NCBI GenBank assembly: GCA_019359725.1
Contig: JAHHGR010000007.1
Coordinates: 20,823 to 84,822, forward strand
Length of the DNA stretch: 64,000 nt
DNA from: Aphanocapsa lilacina HA4352-LM1
GTDB taxonomy: Bacteria > Cyanobacteriota > Cyanobacteriia > Gloeobacterales > Gloeobacteraceae
Reading direction: 5' to 3'
Both the position numbers and the translations under genes were made by a program. Of this stretch, positions 1 through 8,395 are shown in pieces. Under the pieces are notes generated by a model. It searched no databases and was not told the DNA's origin. It saw nothing but the letters and a program-made list of their open reading frames with translations. The number at the start of each line of letters is the position of its first letter. Position 1 is the stretch's first letter.

Positions 1-76
1 AGTCGATCGTACGGGGATTCACCTTCGCCAGGTGCGCCAACTCACCGATGCGGTAGCCCTTCTTGCGAACGTCCAT
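1..76 (-). CDS. MerR-family transcriptional regulator, N-terminus only
   Basis: Only the first 25 codons lie in the window; the gene continues past base 1. The peptide begins MDVRKKGYRIGELAHLAKVN, the first helix-turn-helix of MerR regulators (YRIGELA followed by NPRTID). A purine-rich ribosome site (AGAGGGA) lies about 8 bases before the ATG at 76. MerR proteins bind long-spacer promoters and switch on transcription when they sense a ligand. The effector domain is outside the window, so the signal is unknown. The family call is fairly safe; the start is well supported. Confidence 0.75.
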   Translation of the reverse strand, partial: MDVRKKGYRIGELAHLAKVNPRTID

Positions 77-294
77 TGCAGCTGTCCCTCTGAATGTCCC
101 ACCAGTTCTAAATCCGAATACCAGTATAAATTTCCGGCAAACAATCAGTGCAACAAACAGTACAATAGCCGATAAGGTGGCAACCGCACGCAATTGATTT
201 GAGCATAAAACTGAAAAAACCGTGGCAGGGCGAGGGCCTGTAAGATTGAAAGGGGTGCGACCGCTGCAACCATCTTTCCCAGACGGCAGGTACG

Positions 295-960
295 ATGATT
301 GAGCAACTGGCGGAGTCCATTCAACACTTTCTTGAGTCCAACGGTCCACTCGGTTACCTGCTGATCGCGGGAATCATCTTTCTTGAGAATTCCGGCTTGC
401 CCCTGCCTGGCGAGACAACGCTGATTTTGGCTTCGGTGCTCGCTTCTAAAGAAATCCTCGCCTTTCCGCTGGTGCTGATCGCGGCCATCTGCGGCGCCAT
501 CTTGGGCGACAACATGGGCTACTTCATCGGTCGGCGCTTCGGGCGCGACTTGGTGCTCAAGTATGGCAAAGTCTTTGGGTTGACCCAGGACAAGTTCGAC
601 CGCGCCGAGGCGGCCTTCCTCAAAAACAGCGCCTGGGCGGTGTTTATTGGGCGCTTTATTGTGCTGTTGCGCATTTTGGCGGGGCCGCTGGCGGGGATCA
701 CCCGCATGCCCTGGCCAAAATTTGTGCTCTTTAACGCGCTGGGCGCGTTCGCCTGGGGCGGGGCGATTGGCACAGCCGCTTACTTTTTTGGGGTGGCGGT
801 GCTCAAGTTCTTCGAGGGCATCGGCGTCTGGGGGCTGATCTTGCTGGTGGTCGCCATCATCGCCTTTGGGGTCGTCCGCCATTTCATGGACGAGCGCGCC
901 GAGCACAAAGCTGCCAAAAAGGCCAAGATTGAGCCTGAGCAGACGACCACGACCCGTTAG
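295..960 (+). CDS. DedA-family integral membrane protein
   Basis: The 221-residue protein matches the DedA/SNARE-associated (VTT domain) family in length and layout. It has an N-terminal amphipathic segment, a re-entrant stretch with ENSGLPLPGETT (about residues 31-42), the family signature G-DN-GY-IGRRFG (about 77-88), the second half-motif FIGRF near residue 124, and hydrophobic spans to about residue 195. The tail is charged and cytoplasmic. DedA proteins act in the inner membrane as lipid scramblases or transporters linked to proton-motive force. The next gene is convergent, so this one is probably transcribed alone. The exact substrate cannot be read from sequence. Confidence 0.9.
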   Translation: MIEQLAESIQHFLESNGPLGYLLIAGIIFLENSGLPLPGETTLILASVLASKEILAFPLVLIAAICGAILGDNMGYFIGRRFGRDLVLKYGKVFGLTQDKFDRAEAAFLKNSAWAVFIGRFIVLLRILAGPLAGITRMPWPKFVLFNALGAFAWGGAIGTAAYFFGVAVLKFFEGIGVWGLILLVVAIIAFGVVRHFMDERAEHKAAKKAKIEPEQTTTTR

Positions 961-1171
961 TCGTCCGGGCTTGAGGGTATCGGTCGCCCCCCCGGACTCG
1001 ATGGCAGCTTGGGCGGGAGAATTGGTGGGTAAGCCTGGCCCATGCTTCCAGTGCGCGCACGATGCGTAGGGGGATGGCCGGTCTTTGGGACTGCGGAGGT
1101 ATCGGGAAACGAAGCGGCTTAGGCCCAGGCTGTACAGGCTGACAGGCAGTGGTTTGCTCCTGACACCTGCA

Positions 1172-1906
1172 TCAACGCGACAGTGAAAGGGGCAGTTCCA
1201 GGCCGTGGGTTTCAAGCAACACCCGGTCGGCAAGGATGTGTCCGCTCGGGCCGTCGGCGACTACCTGGCCGCGGTCGATGACGATGGTACGGGTGCAGGT
1301 CTCCAGGGCCATGTCCAGGTCGTGGGTGGCGACGAGCTTGGTCTGGGGCAATTCGGCGAGCAAACGCATCAGACGGCGGCGGCTGCGCGGGTCGAGGCCC
1401 GCCGAGGGTTCGTCGAGCACGAGCACCTCCGGCTCCATGGCGAGCACACCAGCTAGGGCCACCCGTTTCTTCTCGCCGATCGACAGGTTGAAACTCTGCC
1501 GCTGCAAGAAGCGGGCGGGCTCCAGGCCCACCTGTTCGAGGGCGGAGCGCACGCACTCGCGCAACTTCTCGCCCTTGAGACTCAGATTCTGGGGACCGAA
1601 GGCGACATCCTCGGCGACGGTGGGCATAAAGAGCTGGTCTTCGGGATTCTGGAAGACCAGGCCCACAAAGCGGCGGGCAAATTCGAGGGTGGAAGCGCTG
1701 AGCGGTTTTCCCCCCACCTCGATGCGGCCCCGACCGGGCAGGAGCAATCCGTTCAGATGCAGCAGCAGCGTCGATTTGCCGGAGCCGTTGGGACCGACCA
1801 GGGCGACGTTCTCGCCCGCACCTAGCGCCAGGGTTATCCCCCGCAGGGCGGCAGTGCCGTCCGGATAGCTGTAGTGCAGCTCTTCGACCACCAGCGGCTC
1901 GATCAC
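1172..1906 (-). CDS. cbiO: Cobalt/nickel ECF transporter ATP-binding protein CbiO
   Basis: About 244 residues forming a complete ABC ATPase: Walker A GPNGSGKST, Q-loop VFQNPEDQLF, signature LSIGEKKR, Walker B VLVLDEPSAGLD and switch His in ATHDLD. The NPEDQLF Q-loop is typical of ECF-type CbiO/EcfA ATPases. The GTG start at 1906 is set by a 4-base GTGA overlap with the end of cbiQ, and homology begins right there (VIEPLVVEELHYSYP). It is the last gene of the cbiM-PDGLE-cbiQ-cbiO unit and would energise Co2+ or Ni2+ uptake. The stop codon is followed at +4 by GGTGTCAG, a motif also found after three other genes here. Confidence 0.9.
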   Translation of the reverse strand: MIEPLVVEELHYSYPDGTAALRGITLALGAGENVALVGPNGSGKSTLLLHLNGLLLPGRGRIEVGGKPLSASTLEFARRFVGLVFQNPEDQLFMPTVAEDVAFGPQNLSLKGEKLRECVRSALEQVGLEPARFLQRQSFNLSIGEKKRVALAGVLAMEPEVLVLDEPSAGLDPRSRRRLMRLLAELPQTKLVATHDLDMALETCTRTIVIDRGQVVADGPSGHILADRVLLETHGLELPLSLSR

Positions 1907-2679
1907 AGCGGCCACCAGGCAAGCACCAGTGTCGAGACGGCAAACAGGGCGGCGGCGGTGGTTATCAGCCACTCGTCCGGCCGCCAGGGGCGGGCATCCG
2001 TCTCCGGGAAGCGTCCCGCAAATCCCCGCGCCTGCATCGCCAGGTAGGTGCGCTCGCCGCGCCCGTAGGTGCGCAGGAACAGCGCCCCCAGCAAATTGCC
2101 CAATATATTCCAGCGCGCCGCCCGCGCCCCCGAGCGGGCCTGGGCGGCGCGCTGCATCGAACCGAGTTCGTCGACCAGCACCGCCACGTAGCGCAGCATC
2201 GATTCGAGCACCCTCACCAACAGCGCCGGACAGCCGAAACCGGCCAGGGCCTGCAGCAGCGAGGGGGCCGGGGTGGTGAGGGTGAGCAGGTTGAGTACCC
2301 ACAGTGAGAGGGCCGAGCGCACCAGCACGCTGGCAAAGGTGAGCAGCGAGCCGTCCGCAATCACCAACGGTCCCCAGGTCCAAAGCGGTGTCCCTCGCCC
2401 GGAGAGCAATATCGTGAGCAACAGTACGCCCACGAACACCAATTCGACGGCGAGCCTGCGCAGTAAAGCGACGGGCGAGACCTGACTGAGGAGCACGAGG
2501 ATGGCGAGCACCGCAGCGTAGAGACCCCAATAATTCCAGGCTCCTTCCGGCAACAGCACCGCCCCCAGGACCGACAGCAGTGCCACGGCAAGACGCACCT
2601 GCGGCTGCAGCCGGTGCCAGAAGCTGTCGCCCTGGGCGTAGGCGGCGAGGCTGAAGGTCGGTACATGCAGCAAGATCAC
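1903..2679 (-). CDS. cbiQ: Cobalt/nickel ECF transporter transmembrane protein CbiQ
   Basis: A hydrophobic protein of about 258 residues with five or six predicted spans. The EcfT/CbiQ coupling motif ARSGARAARW (an A-R-G helix that docks on the ATPase) is followed by a second one around MQARGFAGR. The GTG start at 2679 overlaps the stop of the upstream PDGLE gene by GTGA, the same coupling seen at its own 3' end with cbiO, so the genes are probably translationally coupled. In the complex CbiQ links the metal-binding CbiM to the CbiO ATPase in the cytoplasmic membrane. Metal specificity (Co versus Ni) cannot be read from this subunit. Confidence 0.88.
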   Translation of the reverse strand: MILLHVPTFSLAAYAQGDSFWHRLQPQVRLAVALLSVLGAVLLPEGAWNYWGLYAAVLAILVLLSQVSPVALLRRLAVELVFVGVLLLTILLSGRGTPLWTWGPLVIADGSLLTFASVLVRSALSLWVLNLLTLTTPAPSLLQALAGFGCPALLVRVLESMLRYVAVLVDELGSMQRAAQARSGARAARWNILGNLLGALFLRTYGRGERTYLAMQARGFAGRFPETDARPWRPDEWLITTAAALFAVSTLVLAWWPL

Positions 2680-2993
2680 GGGCGTCTTGCTCCCCGCGCG
2701 CGCGCGAGCACCGCCCCCGCTCCCCAGGCGAGGCCGAAGACCGCGAGGGTGCCTGTGATTCCGGCGGCGATTTTGGCTGCAGCCGGATCGGCAAGGCCGC
2801 GCAGTGCGTAACCGGCGAACCACTCGGCGAAGGGCAACTGCTCAGCCCAGGAAGGGACTTCCCGGTGGGCAAACCCCTGATCGGCGGCCACCCGCTCCAG
2901 TCCATCCGGGTCGGGACTCGCAAGGGGCGAAACGATGGCCACCAGCAGGGCCAATCCCAGACCGGCCACCACCCAGCGGCCCCTAGCGCCCAT
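2676..2993 (-). CDS. PDGLE-domain accessory protein of a Co/Ni transporter (CbiN-like)
   Basis: A 105-residue protein with two membrane helices (about residues 8-25 and 77-98) and, just after the first helix, the diagnostic SPDPDGLERVA. That PDGLE motif marks the small accessory subunit (CbiN/NikN-like) needed with CbiM for metal uptake. It sits between cbiM and cbiQ, overlapping cbiM by 11 bases at its start and cbiQ by 4 at its end, which is the usual order of such operons. It is a separate polypeptide here; in many species the domain is fused to CbiM. Confidence 0.85.
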   Translation of the reverse strand: MGARGRWVVAGLGLALLVAIVSPLASPDPDGLERVAADQGFAHREVPSWAEQLPFAEWFAGYALRGLADPAAAKIAAGITGTLAVFGLAWGAGAVLARARGARRP

Positions 2994-3672
2994 GGATCGA
3001 TTCTTGGATAGGTGGCACCGCCGTTAGGATGGGCGCGAGGGGCTCAAAGATCAAATCGGGCCGCGTGCGCCACAGGAAGCTTACGACACCGACGGTAAGA
3101 ATGGCTTCGCCAATGCCGATCAGCGCGTGCACCCCGATCATCGCAGGGAGCACGACAGCCAGGTTCACGGTGCCGGAGAGGGCCAGTTGCACAGCCACCA
3201 GGGCCGAGGCCGTCACCACACTCGCCCAACTGGCCACGGCCGTGCCGGTGGCCATGGCCAGCCAGCTTTTGCCTCCGAGCAGTTTGCGCACACCCCGGTA
3301 AAGGTAATAGCCCAAAAATGTTCCCACAAAGCCCATATTGAACAGATTGGCGCCCAAGGCGACGATGCCGCCGTCTTGAAAGAGCAACGCCTGCACCCCG
3401 AAGACGACCATCACCGCGAGGGTGCCGGCCCAGGGACCGAGCAGCACCCCGGCCAGGGTACCGCCCAACAGGTGTCCGCTGGTGCCGCCGAGCACCGGAA
3501 AGTTGATCATCTGGGCCGCGAAGATAAAGGCGGCGCTCACGCCCATCAAAGGCACCAGCCGGTCGGCGAACTGGCGCTCGACCTGGCGCAGGGCGATGCC
3601 CAAGATCACCAGAGACACCAGGCCCATGGCCAGGCAGACAGGCAGGCTCAAAAACCCGTCCGGAATGTGCAT
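2983..3672 (-). CDS. cbiM: Cobalt/nickel ECF transporter substrate-binding protein CbiM
   Basis: About 229 residues, highly hydrophobic with several spans. It opens with MHIPDGFLS, the metal-binding N-terminus of CbiM/NikM, where the terminal amine and His2 are ligands in the known family structures. I chose the ATG at 3672 because it exposes this motif; a GTG at 3699 would add nine residues and has a somewhat better purine tract upstream. A conserved GGTSGHLLGGTLAG stretch carries the second metal-binding His. It is the first gene of the four-gene uptake operon. I see no cobalamin riboswitch in the roughly 130 bases upstream. The cobalamin enzyme gene cbiT at 59.7 kb fits a cobalt need. Confidence 0.87.
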   Translation of the reverse strand: MHIPDGFLSLPVCLAMGLVSLVILGIALRQVERQFADRLVPLMGVSAAFIFAAQMINFPVLGGTSGHLLGGTLAGVLLGPWAGTLAVMVVFGVQALLFQDGGIVALGANLFNMGFVGTFLGYYLYRGVRKLLGGKSWLAMATGTAVASWASVVTASALVAVQLALSGTVNLAVVLPAMIGVHALIGIGEAILTVGVVSFLWRTRPDLIFEPLAPILTAVPPIQESIHGR

Positions 3673-3827
3673 CGCCAGCAGCGGCAGCCGTAAATTCACC
3701 CTGTGTTCCCAAAGCCTCTACATACCATAGCGCCTCCATTTTTTCGCCATATCCGCCCGGGGGGGATGCGAAGCGGTGAGGGTTCGGTGTTCAACAGGGG
3801 ATGGGCGCTACATCTGGAGGAAGATTC

Positions 3828-4532
3828 ATGGACAAGAAACTGGCGGTCGTGACCGGGGGCAATCGCGGCATCGGCTTCGAGGTGAGCCGTCAACTCGCCA
3901 ACTCCGGCCACCGGGTGATCCTCACCGGCCGCGACCCGGAGCAGGGCAACACCGCCGCTGAAAAGTTGCAATCGGAGGGTCTGGACGTACTTTTTCACCC
4001 GCTCGACGTCACCGACCCGGCGAGTGCCGAAGCGCTTGCCCGCTTCGTGCGCGAGCGCTTCGGCCGCCTCGACGTGCTGGTCAACAACGCTGGCATTCTC
4101 CAGGACGGCGGCGCCGATGCCGCCCGGTTACTCGATGCTGACCTGGACATGCTGCGCATCACCTTTGAGACGAACACCCTCGGCCCGGTGCTGGTCACCC
4201 ACGCCCTGGTGCCTTTGATGCAAGGTCATGGCCGGGTGGTGAACGTCTCTTCCGGCGCCGGGCAACTTGCCGACATGGGCAGCGGCTATCCCGCCTACCG
4301 CGTCTCGAAGACGGCCCTCAATGCCGTGACGCGCATTCTGGCAAACGAACTGGCGGATACGAAAATACTGGTCAACGCCCTCTGCCCGGGTTGGGTGAAG
4401 ACCGACATGGGTGGCCCCGGCGCTGCGCGCACCCCCGAGCAGGGAGCCGACACAGTTGTCTGGCTTGCGACACTGCCCGAGGACGGCCCCACCGGCGGCT
4501 TCTTCCGCGACCGCAAGCCGATCGCGTGGTAG
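3828..4532 (+). CDS. Short-chain dehydrogenase/reductase
   Basis: A 234-residue classical SDR. The NAD(P)-binding motif TGGNRGIG is near residue 9-16, NNAG near 86-89, the catalytic Ser in NVSSGAG, and the YRVSK Tyr/Lys pair near residue 159-163. LCPGWVKTDMGG is typical of the carbonyl-reductase-like SDR subgroup. The ATG at 3828 follows a strong GGAGGA ribosome site; an upstream in-frame ATG lacks one. The substrate is unknown. A 57-base, roughly 77 percent identical piece of an SDR gene (from the NELA through PGW region) reappears at 5444-5500, so this family has been duplicated and degraded locally. Confidence 0.9.
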   Translation: MDKKLAVVTGGNRGIGFEVSRQLANSGHRVILTGRDPEQGNTAAEKLQSEGLDVLFHPLDVTDPASAEALARFVRERFGRLDVLVNNAGILQDGGADAARLLDADLDMLRITFETNTLGPVLVTHALVPLMQGHGRVVNVSSGAGQLADMGSGYPAYRVSKTALNAVTRILANELADTKILVNALCPGWVKTDMGGPGAARTPEQGADTVVWLATLPEDGPTGGFFRDRKPIAW

Positions 4533-4541
4533 CAAACACCC

Positions 4542-4916
4542 ATGAACCAACTTGCCCGGTGTCTGTGGAGTTTGTTCGCGCCGGTGTATGCCGAGCAGAC
4601 CGCATCGAGCCGCGGACGTTCCGCTGCGCTGTGTCTGTACAAGGGCTGGCAAATCGTCGTCGAGGATTTCGAAGGACAGGCCACTGCGAGCTACCCCCGA
4701 CTTGTCGCGTGGTCCAAAAACGGCAAGACGCCAAGGAGGCTCTATCTGCGTTCCGGGACGTCGCGCCAGGCAGTGCGCTGCCTGGTCTTGGCGTTGAGGT
4801 ACGGCAATCACTTCGAACCGGGGACCGACGAAGAAATCGGCGGTAGCGCCGTGCCGGCTCGCCCCCGCCCGAACAAACCTCGCGGCCCATTCGGTGCGGA
4901 AGCTCCGCTCAATTGA
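4542..4916 (+). CDS. Hypothetical protein
   Basis: A possible 124-residue protein starting ten bases after the SDR stop. Codon third positions are GC-rich like the neighbours, and the middle part (WQIVVEDFEGQATASYPR and RLYLRSGTSRQAVRCLVLAL) reads like folded protein. I do not recognise the family. The last 25 residues are Pro/Arg-rich and may be out-of-frame extension. No clear ribosome site is seen, so it would rely on coupling with the SDR upstream. It could also be non-coding. Confidence 0.4.
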   Translation: MNQLARCLWSLFAPVYAEQTASSRGRSAALCLYKGWQIVVEDFEGQATASYPRLVAWSKNGKTPRRLYLRSGTSRQAVRCLVLALRYGNHFEPGTDEEIGGSAVPARPRPNKPRGPFGAEAPLN

Positions 4917-5018
4917 GACCAAGGAGGCCATCCTTCCGAATGAAGCTTGCTGAGCATCCAGTCAGAACCGCGTCCCTGGTGAGGGCACTTGCGCCGGAGC
5001 GGCTGCTGGCGGTGATCC

Positions 5019-5237
5019 TCACCTTGGTGCCGACAGGGCTGGAGCGGGGGGGGCAGGATTGGGCGTGATGTTGCGCAGCACCGTGACGGTGTCGAGGCGG
5101 TTGTTGGAAGTGGCGAGGTCGAGATCGCTGTCGCCGTCGAGGTCTCCCAGCGCCACCGACAGGGGACTGAACCCGACCCCAAAGGAACGGGCGCGGGAGA
5201 AGCTGCCGCCGGTGTTCAGCAGCACAGACACGTCACT
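5019..5237 (-). pseudogene. FG-GAP/VCBS repeat protein, 3' remnant
   Basis: Read on the minus strand this gives SDVSVLLNTGG, then SFGVGFSPLSVALGDLDGDS and DLDLATSNN, the calcium-binding FG-GAP (VCBS) beta-propeller repeat. One repeat and a short Pro/Ala tail before a stop remain. No start codon or signal peptide belongs to it: upstream of about 5237 the reading frame stays open but loses any similarity. This is most likely the 3' end of a large secreted or surface FG-GAP protein left after deletion. It lies directly beside two other fragments. Confidence 0.5.
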
Positions 5238-5443
5238 TGGAGTAGTAATTGGCGGTGACAGGTTTTTTGAGGCTTTCGAGCGGATTGCCACAACGCCCAA
5301 TGCCGGGCACAGACGCACCGACTTGACCAGTAGGCCGGTGCGCTTCTGGAATGTGTCCGGGTACCTCATCGTTTACATACCGAACTCTCCACCGGTTGCA
5401 ATCGTGCGTATTTTGAGCGGCTACCGCGATATTGCCGGCCTCC

Positions 5444-5500
5444 TTGAAGAATGAACTGGCAGGCACGAACATTCTGGTCAATGCCCTGCGTCCGGGCTGG
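5444..5500 (+). pseudogene. SDR gene fragment
   Basis: Nineteen codons reading LKNELAGTNILVNALRPGW align with LANELADTKILVNALCPGW of the intact SDR at 4338-4394, about 77 percent identical in DNA. Nothing else of an SDR is found on either side. The fragment is too divergent to be a fresh duplication, so it is probably the relic of another SDR copy. Its reverse strand supplies the last codons and the stop of the ParD-like gene. Confidence 0.6.
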
Positions 5501-5759
5501 AGTGCAGCCTCATCAAGGAATCGCGCAGTTCTGTGCGCACCTGGCCGACATCCTGCACTCGGCCCGCTTCGGCATCGGCAAGTCCCCGCGCAATCGCAGT
5601 ATCCAGCCGCTCAAGCCGTCGTTCGCGTTCCATCATTCCGCGCAGGGCTTCGCGGATGATCTCGCTGTTGGAACTGTACAGACCAGAATCGACTTTCTGG
5701 CGGATAAAGTCTGCCATTTCGGAGGGCAGGGTGATTGAGAGCTTTTCTGCAGGTCGCAT
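5478..5759 (-). CDS. parD: ParD-family antitoxin, apparently without its toxin
   Basis: A 93-residue ribbon-helix-helix protein. LSITLPSEMADFIRQKVDSG is the N-terminal strand and first helix of ParD/CC2985 antitoxins, followed by SNSEIIREALR and a charged C-terminal helix. ParD normally neutralises a ParE toxin encoded just downstream and represses its own operon. Here the gene runs straight into the antisense of an SDR fragment (last seven residues SSPDAGH) and no ParE follows, so the toxin and probably the natural antitoxin C-terminus have been lost. It is an orphan antitoxin or a decaying gene. Confidence 0.75.
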   Translation of the reverse strand: MRPAEKLSITLPSEMADFIRQKVDSGLYSSNSEIIREALRGMMERERRLERLDTAIARGLADAEAGRVQDVGQVRTELRDSLMRLHSSPDAGH

Positions 5760-5915
5760 AGCACCACCCTATCAAGCGCGGATCGGCTGTCAGCAACCAA
5801 TAGCATAAAATACTACTTAATGCCACCAGCATCGCGGCCCATCCCCTGTGTCGTCCTTGTACTGTCGCTCCCACTTCAGGGGGGACAATTCGATCTTGAA
5901 AGTGTTTCCGGCGCT

Positions 5916-6458
5916 CTAGTCAGCTGTGCAGCTATGTTCCCGCAGGCGGCTGTCAATGAAGTCGAGGGCCGTTGTGGGGACGTGCGTATTGCCGGTGACC
6001 TGCCAGCCGACTACCCGATTGGGAGCGGTCCACAGATCGAGGTGGGCCACGGCCGGGTCGGCAAAAAAGTTCGTACGGCCCATGCCAAAAGGTAGCGAGG
6101 TGCGGTGGGTGAAGGCGTCGTGGCTGAGCCGGTAGATGGGAAACGGGCAGAACAACGGCACCAGCCAGCCGTCCAGGGCAATCAGCGCTTCGATCGTGAT
6201 CCCGGCACGCTTCAAGTAACGGCTCTGCAAGGCGGCGGCGGCCCCCACCACCCCGGCGCTGAAGGCGATCACCACCAGCGAACAACCGCTGCACTCGGCC
6301 AGTAGTGCGCGCACCGATCCCGGCAGGTACGGCGGCGCGGCGGCGGAAAGCAGACGGTGCGGTAGGTCCAGGGCGTTACAGAAGGCTTCGGTGGCGGCGC
6401 GCTTGGCGGGCGAACCCTGATCGCCTGGGATCACAATCAAATGCTTTCTTAAAACCAT
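5916..6458 (-). CDS. Conserved hypothetical protein, possible alpha/beta-hydrolase fold
   Basis: A 180-residue protein. HLIVIPGDQGSPAKRAA at the start resembles a beta-strand plus oxyanion loop, VVIAFSAGVVGAAAAL resembles a nucleophile elbow (F-S-A-G), and a late His occurs in GNTHVPTTALDFID. These are compatible with a small serine-hydrolase-like fold, but the triad is not certain and I do not recognise the family. It is divergent from the ferrochelatase-like gene with only about 60 bases between starts, so the two may share a control region. Confidence 0.65.
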   Translation of the reverse strand: MVLRKHLIVIPGDQGSPAKRAATEAFCNALDLPHRLLSAAAPPYLPGSVRALLAECSGCSLVVIAFSAGVVGAAAALQSRYLKRAGITIEALIALDGWLVPLFCPFPIYRLSHDAFTHRTSLPFGMGRTNFFADPAVAHLDLWTAPNRVVGWQVTGNTHVPTTALDFIDSRLREHSCTAD

Positions 6459-6520
6459 GGCCCGCCTATCCCTCCCCTGGGGATGATAGCGTGTGGTGGA
6501 ACAGGTGCAGGAGCAAAGCC

Positions 6521-7543
6521 TTGAACGACGAACGGCGGGTGGCGGTGCTGCTGGTGGGGTACGGCGAAGTCGAAGAATACCAGAATTTTGCCGCCTACAA
6601 CGAGATGGCCCTGCGGTTGCTCACTGCTAAGTTTCTCAAAATTCCCGAATTCGGCTTCAAGTTGCTGGCAGGCACCCTGGCGCGCAAAGACCGGCGGGAG
6701 TGGGCAGGAAGAGACAACTTTCGCTCGCCCCACAACGATGTCTTCGAAGCCCAGCGCGCCGGAATCGCCCGACACCTGCAGGAGTACTTCGGCGAGCGGG
6801 TGGAGGTGTTTAAAGCCTTTAATTTCTGCGAAGGGTACCTTCCCCAACAGGTCTTAGCCCAGATCCGGGCGCGCGGCTTTCGCCGTCTGCTGATCTATCC
6901 GCTGCTGGTCATCGATTCGATTTTTACCAGCGGCCTGGCACTCCAGCAGATCAACGAGGCCCTGGCCGAGGAGGAGCGCTGGGTGGACGCGCTTCGCTAT
7001 TTGCCGTCGTTTTACAACGAGAGCGACTTTCACGAGCGGCTGGCAAGCCACATCGAAGGCCACCTGCAGCGCCTTTGCACCCGTCACCAGCCCTCGCGCA
7101 TCGGCATCGTGCTGGTCAACCACGGTTCGCCCTACGAGGTCAAAGGTTTCACCACCGGCATCGAGGAAAGCCAGTTTCTCTACGAGCGGGTGCGCGAGCG
7201 GCTCATCACCCGCTATCCGCTCATTTCGATCGGCTGGCTCAACCACGACACCCCGGGAAAGTGGACCACCCCGGATGTGCCCCAGGCGGCGCGCAACCTG
7301 CTCACCGTCGGGGCGAGCGCTTTGCTGTTTTGCCCGATCGGCTTTGTGACCGAGAACCACGAGACGATCCTGGACGTCGAAGCGATCATGCAGCGCTTCG
7401 AGCAAAAGGCGATCCCCTGCACGCGCCTCGATTGCCTCAACGACGACCCGCAATTTCTGGCCGCCGCCGCCGGTTGGGTGGAACCGCTGGTGGGTGAGTT
7501 GTTGAGCGTGCGCTCCGGCCAGGCCGTCGCCGCTCAGGAATAG
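6521..7543 (+). CDS. hemH: Ferrochelatase-family protein
   Basis: About 340 residues, the usual ferrochelatase length. VAVLLVGYGEVEE begins the first Rossmann-like half. VLVNHGSPYEVKGF holds the conserved His of the metal site, and CPIGFVTENHETILDVE corresponds to the family's GFVSDHLETL segment. Ferrochelatase inserts Fe2+ into protoporphyrin IX at the end of haem synthesis. The TTG start at 6521 is chosen because AGGAG lies seven bases upstream and homology starts there; a GTG at 6491 is possible. The SDHLETL variant (ENHETIL) is less common, so another chelatase function cannot be excluded. hemB is found at 55.8 kb. Confidence 0.8.
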   Translation: MNDERRVAVLLVGYGEVEEYQNFAAYNEMALRLLTAKFLKIPEFGFKLLAGTLARKDRREWAGRDNFRSPHNDVFEAQRAGIARHLQEYFGERVEVFKAFNFCEGYLPQQVLAQIRARGFRRLLIYPLLVIDSIFTSGLALQQINEALAEEERWVDALRYLPSFYNESDFHERLASHIEGHLQRLCTRHQPSRIGIVLVNHGSPYEVKGFTTGIEESQFLYERVRERLITRYPLISIGWLNHDTPGKWTTPDVPQAARNLLTVGASALLFCPIGFVTENHETILDVEAIMQRFEQKAIPCTRLDCLNDDPQFLAAAAGWVEPLVGELLSVRSGQAVAAQE

Positions 7544-7552
7544 AGCCTGGCA

Positions 7553-8395
7553 TTACGCATCGACCGCCCAGGGCACCGCGAGCCGGAACAGCCACTTAAA
7601 CAGCGCGTCGATAGCCAGGCCAATCAGGCCGATGACCAGGATGCCCACGAAGATCTCGTCGGTCTTGAGAAAGCGCTGCGAGACGAGGATCCGGTAGCCC
7701 AACCCGGAGTTGGCCGCCACCAGTTCGGCCACCACCACAAAGTTCCAGGCCGTGGCGATGTTGATGCGCAGGGTGTCGATGATGCTGGGCAACGTCGCAG
7801 GCAGGATCACTCGAAAGAAGGCATCCCGCCTGCCCGCCCCGAGGGTGTAGCTTACCTTCAGCCAGTCGGCGGGTACGAATTTGACGGCGTCGGCCACCAT
7901 CAAAGTGTTGTAGAAGAAACTGCCGATAAAGATGATCGCAATCTTGGCTGGTTCGTCCAGGCCCACCCAGAGAATAATCAGCGGAATAAACGCAGCGGCG
8001 GGCATGTAGCGAAACAGGCCCAGCACCGGCCCAAAGAGGCCCTCGACGAGCTTGAAAGTACCGATCGAAAGTCCCAAAGGAATGGCCACCAGCGCCGAGA
8101 GCAAAAAACCCAGCCCGACCCGCGAAAGACTTGCCAGGCTGTCGTTGAATAAGTCGCCACTCTGGGCGAGGCGCACCGCCGCCTGCCACACCGCTGGGGG
8201 AGTAGGCACAAACAGTGGATCCACCCGGCCACCGACGCTGAGCAACACCCAACCGGTGAGCGGTACGGCGATCGACAGAGTGATAGCCAGCAGATAGACA
8301 TTGCGGGGAATGTCGGTGCGGATGCCCAACAGCGGCCGGGGGCGCGGCTGAAACGGGTCGGCGCTGCGCGCCGGGCGCACGGCGGTATTGCTCAT
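7553..8395 (-). CDS. ABC transporter permease, SsuC/TauC/NrtB type
   Basis: A 280-residue inner-membrane protein with about six spans. The permease signature that contacts the ATPase is the EAA-like loop around YTLGAGRRDAFFRVILPATL, followed by PSIIDTLRINIATAWNFVVV, which is typical of the nitrate/sulfonate/taurine uptake family. It is the last gene of a three-gene operon and overlaps the ATPase gene by ATGA. The substrate is not set by this subunit. Alkanesulfonate, taurine, thiamine precursor or nitrate-like anions are all possible. Confidence 0.92.
   Translation of the reverse strand: MSNTAVRPARSADPFQPRPRPLLGIRTDIPRNVYLLAITLSIAVPLTGWVLLSVGGRVDPLFVPTPPAVWQAAVRLAQSGDLFNDSLASLSRVGLGFLLSALVAIPLGLSIGTFKLVEGLFGPVLGLFRYMPAAAFIPLIILWVGLDEPAKIAIIFIGSFFYNTLMVADAVKFVPADWLKVSYTLGAGRRDAFFRVILPATLPSIIDTLRINIATAWNFVVVAELVAANSGLGYRILVSQRFLKTDEIFVGILVIGLIGLAIDALFKWLFRLAVPWAVDA

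Noticed and set aside
961..1171. Possible terminator GTCCGGG ... CCCGGAC after the DedA gene
   Set aside because: Only seven pairs across a long spacer with no T-run; too weak to report as a terminator.
145..1233. Long minus-strand open frame across the DedA gene
   Set aside because: It overlaps a convincing DedA gene on the other strand, has repeats of Arg/Gln/Gly typical of GC-rich antisense frames, and no family motif.
1907..2923. Upstream extension of the cbiO frame to over 580 residues
   Set aside because: The extra residues are the out-of-frame translation of cbiQ and the PDGLE gene; the real start is the GTG overlapping the cbiQ stop.
3673..3827. Cobalamin riboswitch upstream of cbiM
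   Set aside because: I looked for the conserved B12-box and found no such sequence in the gap; the operon may be controlled otherwise.
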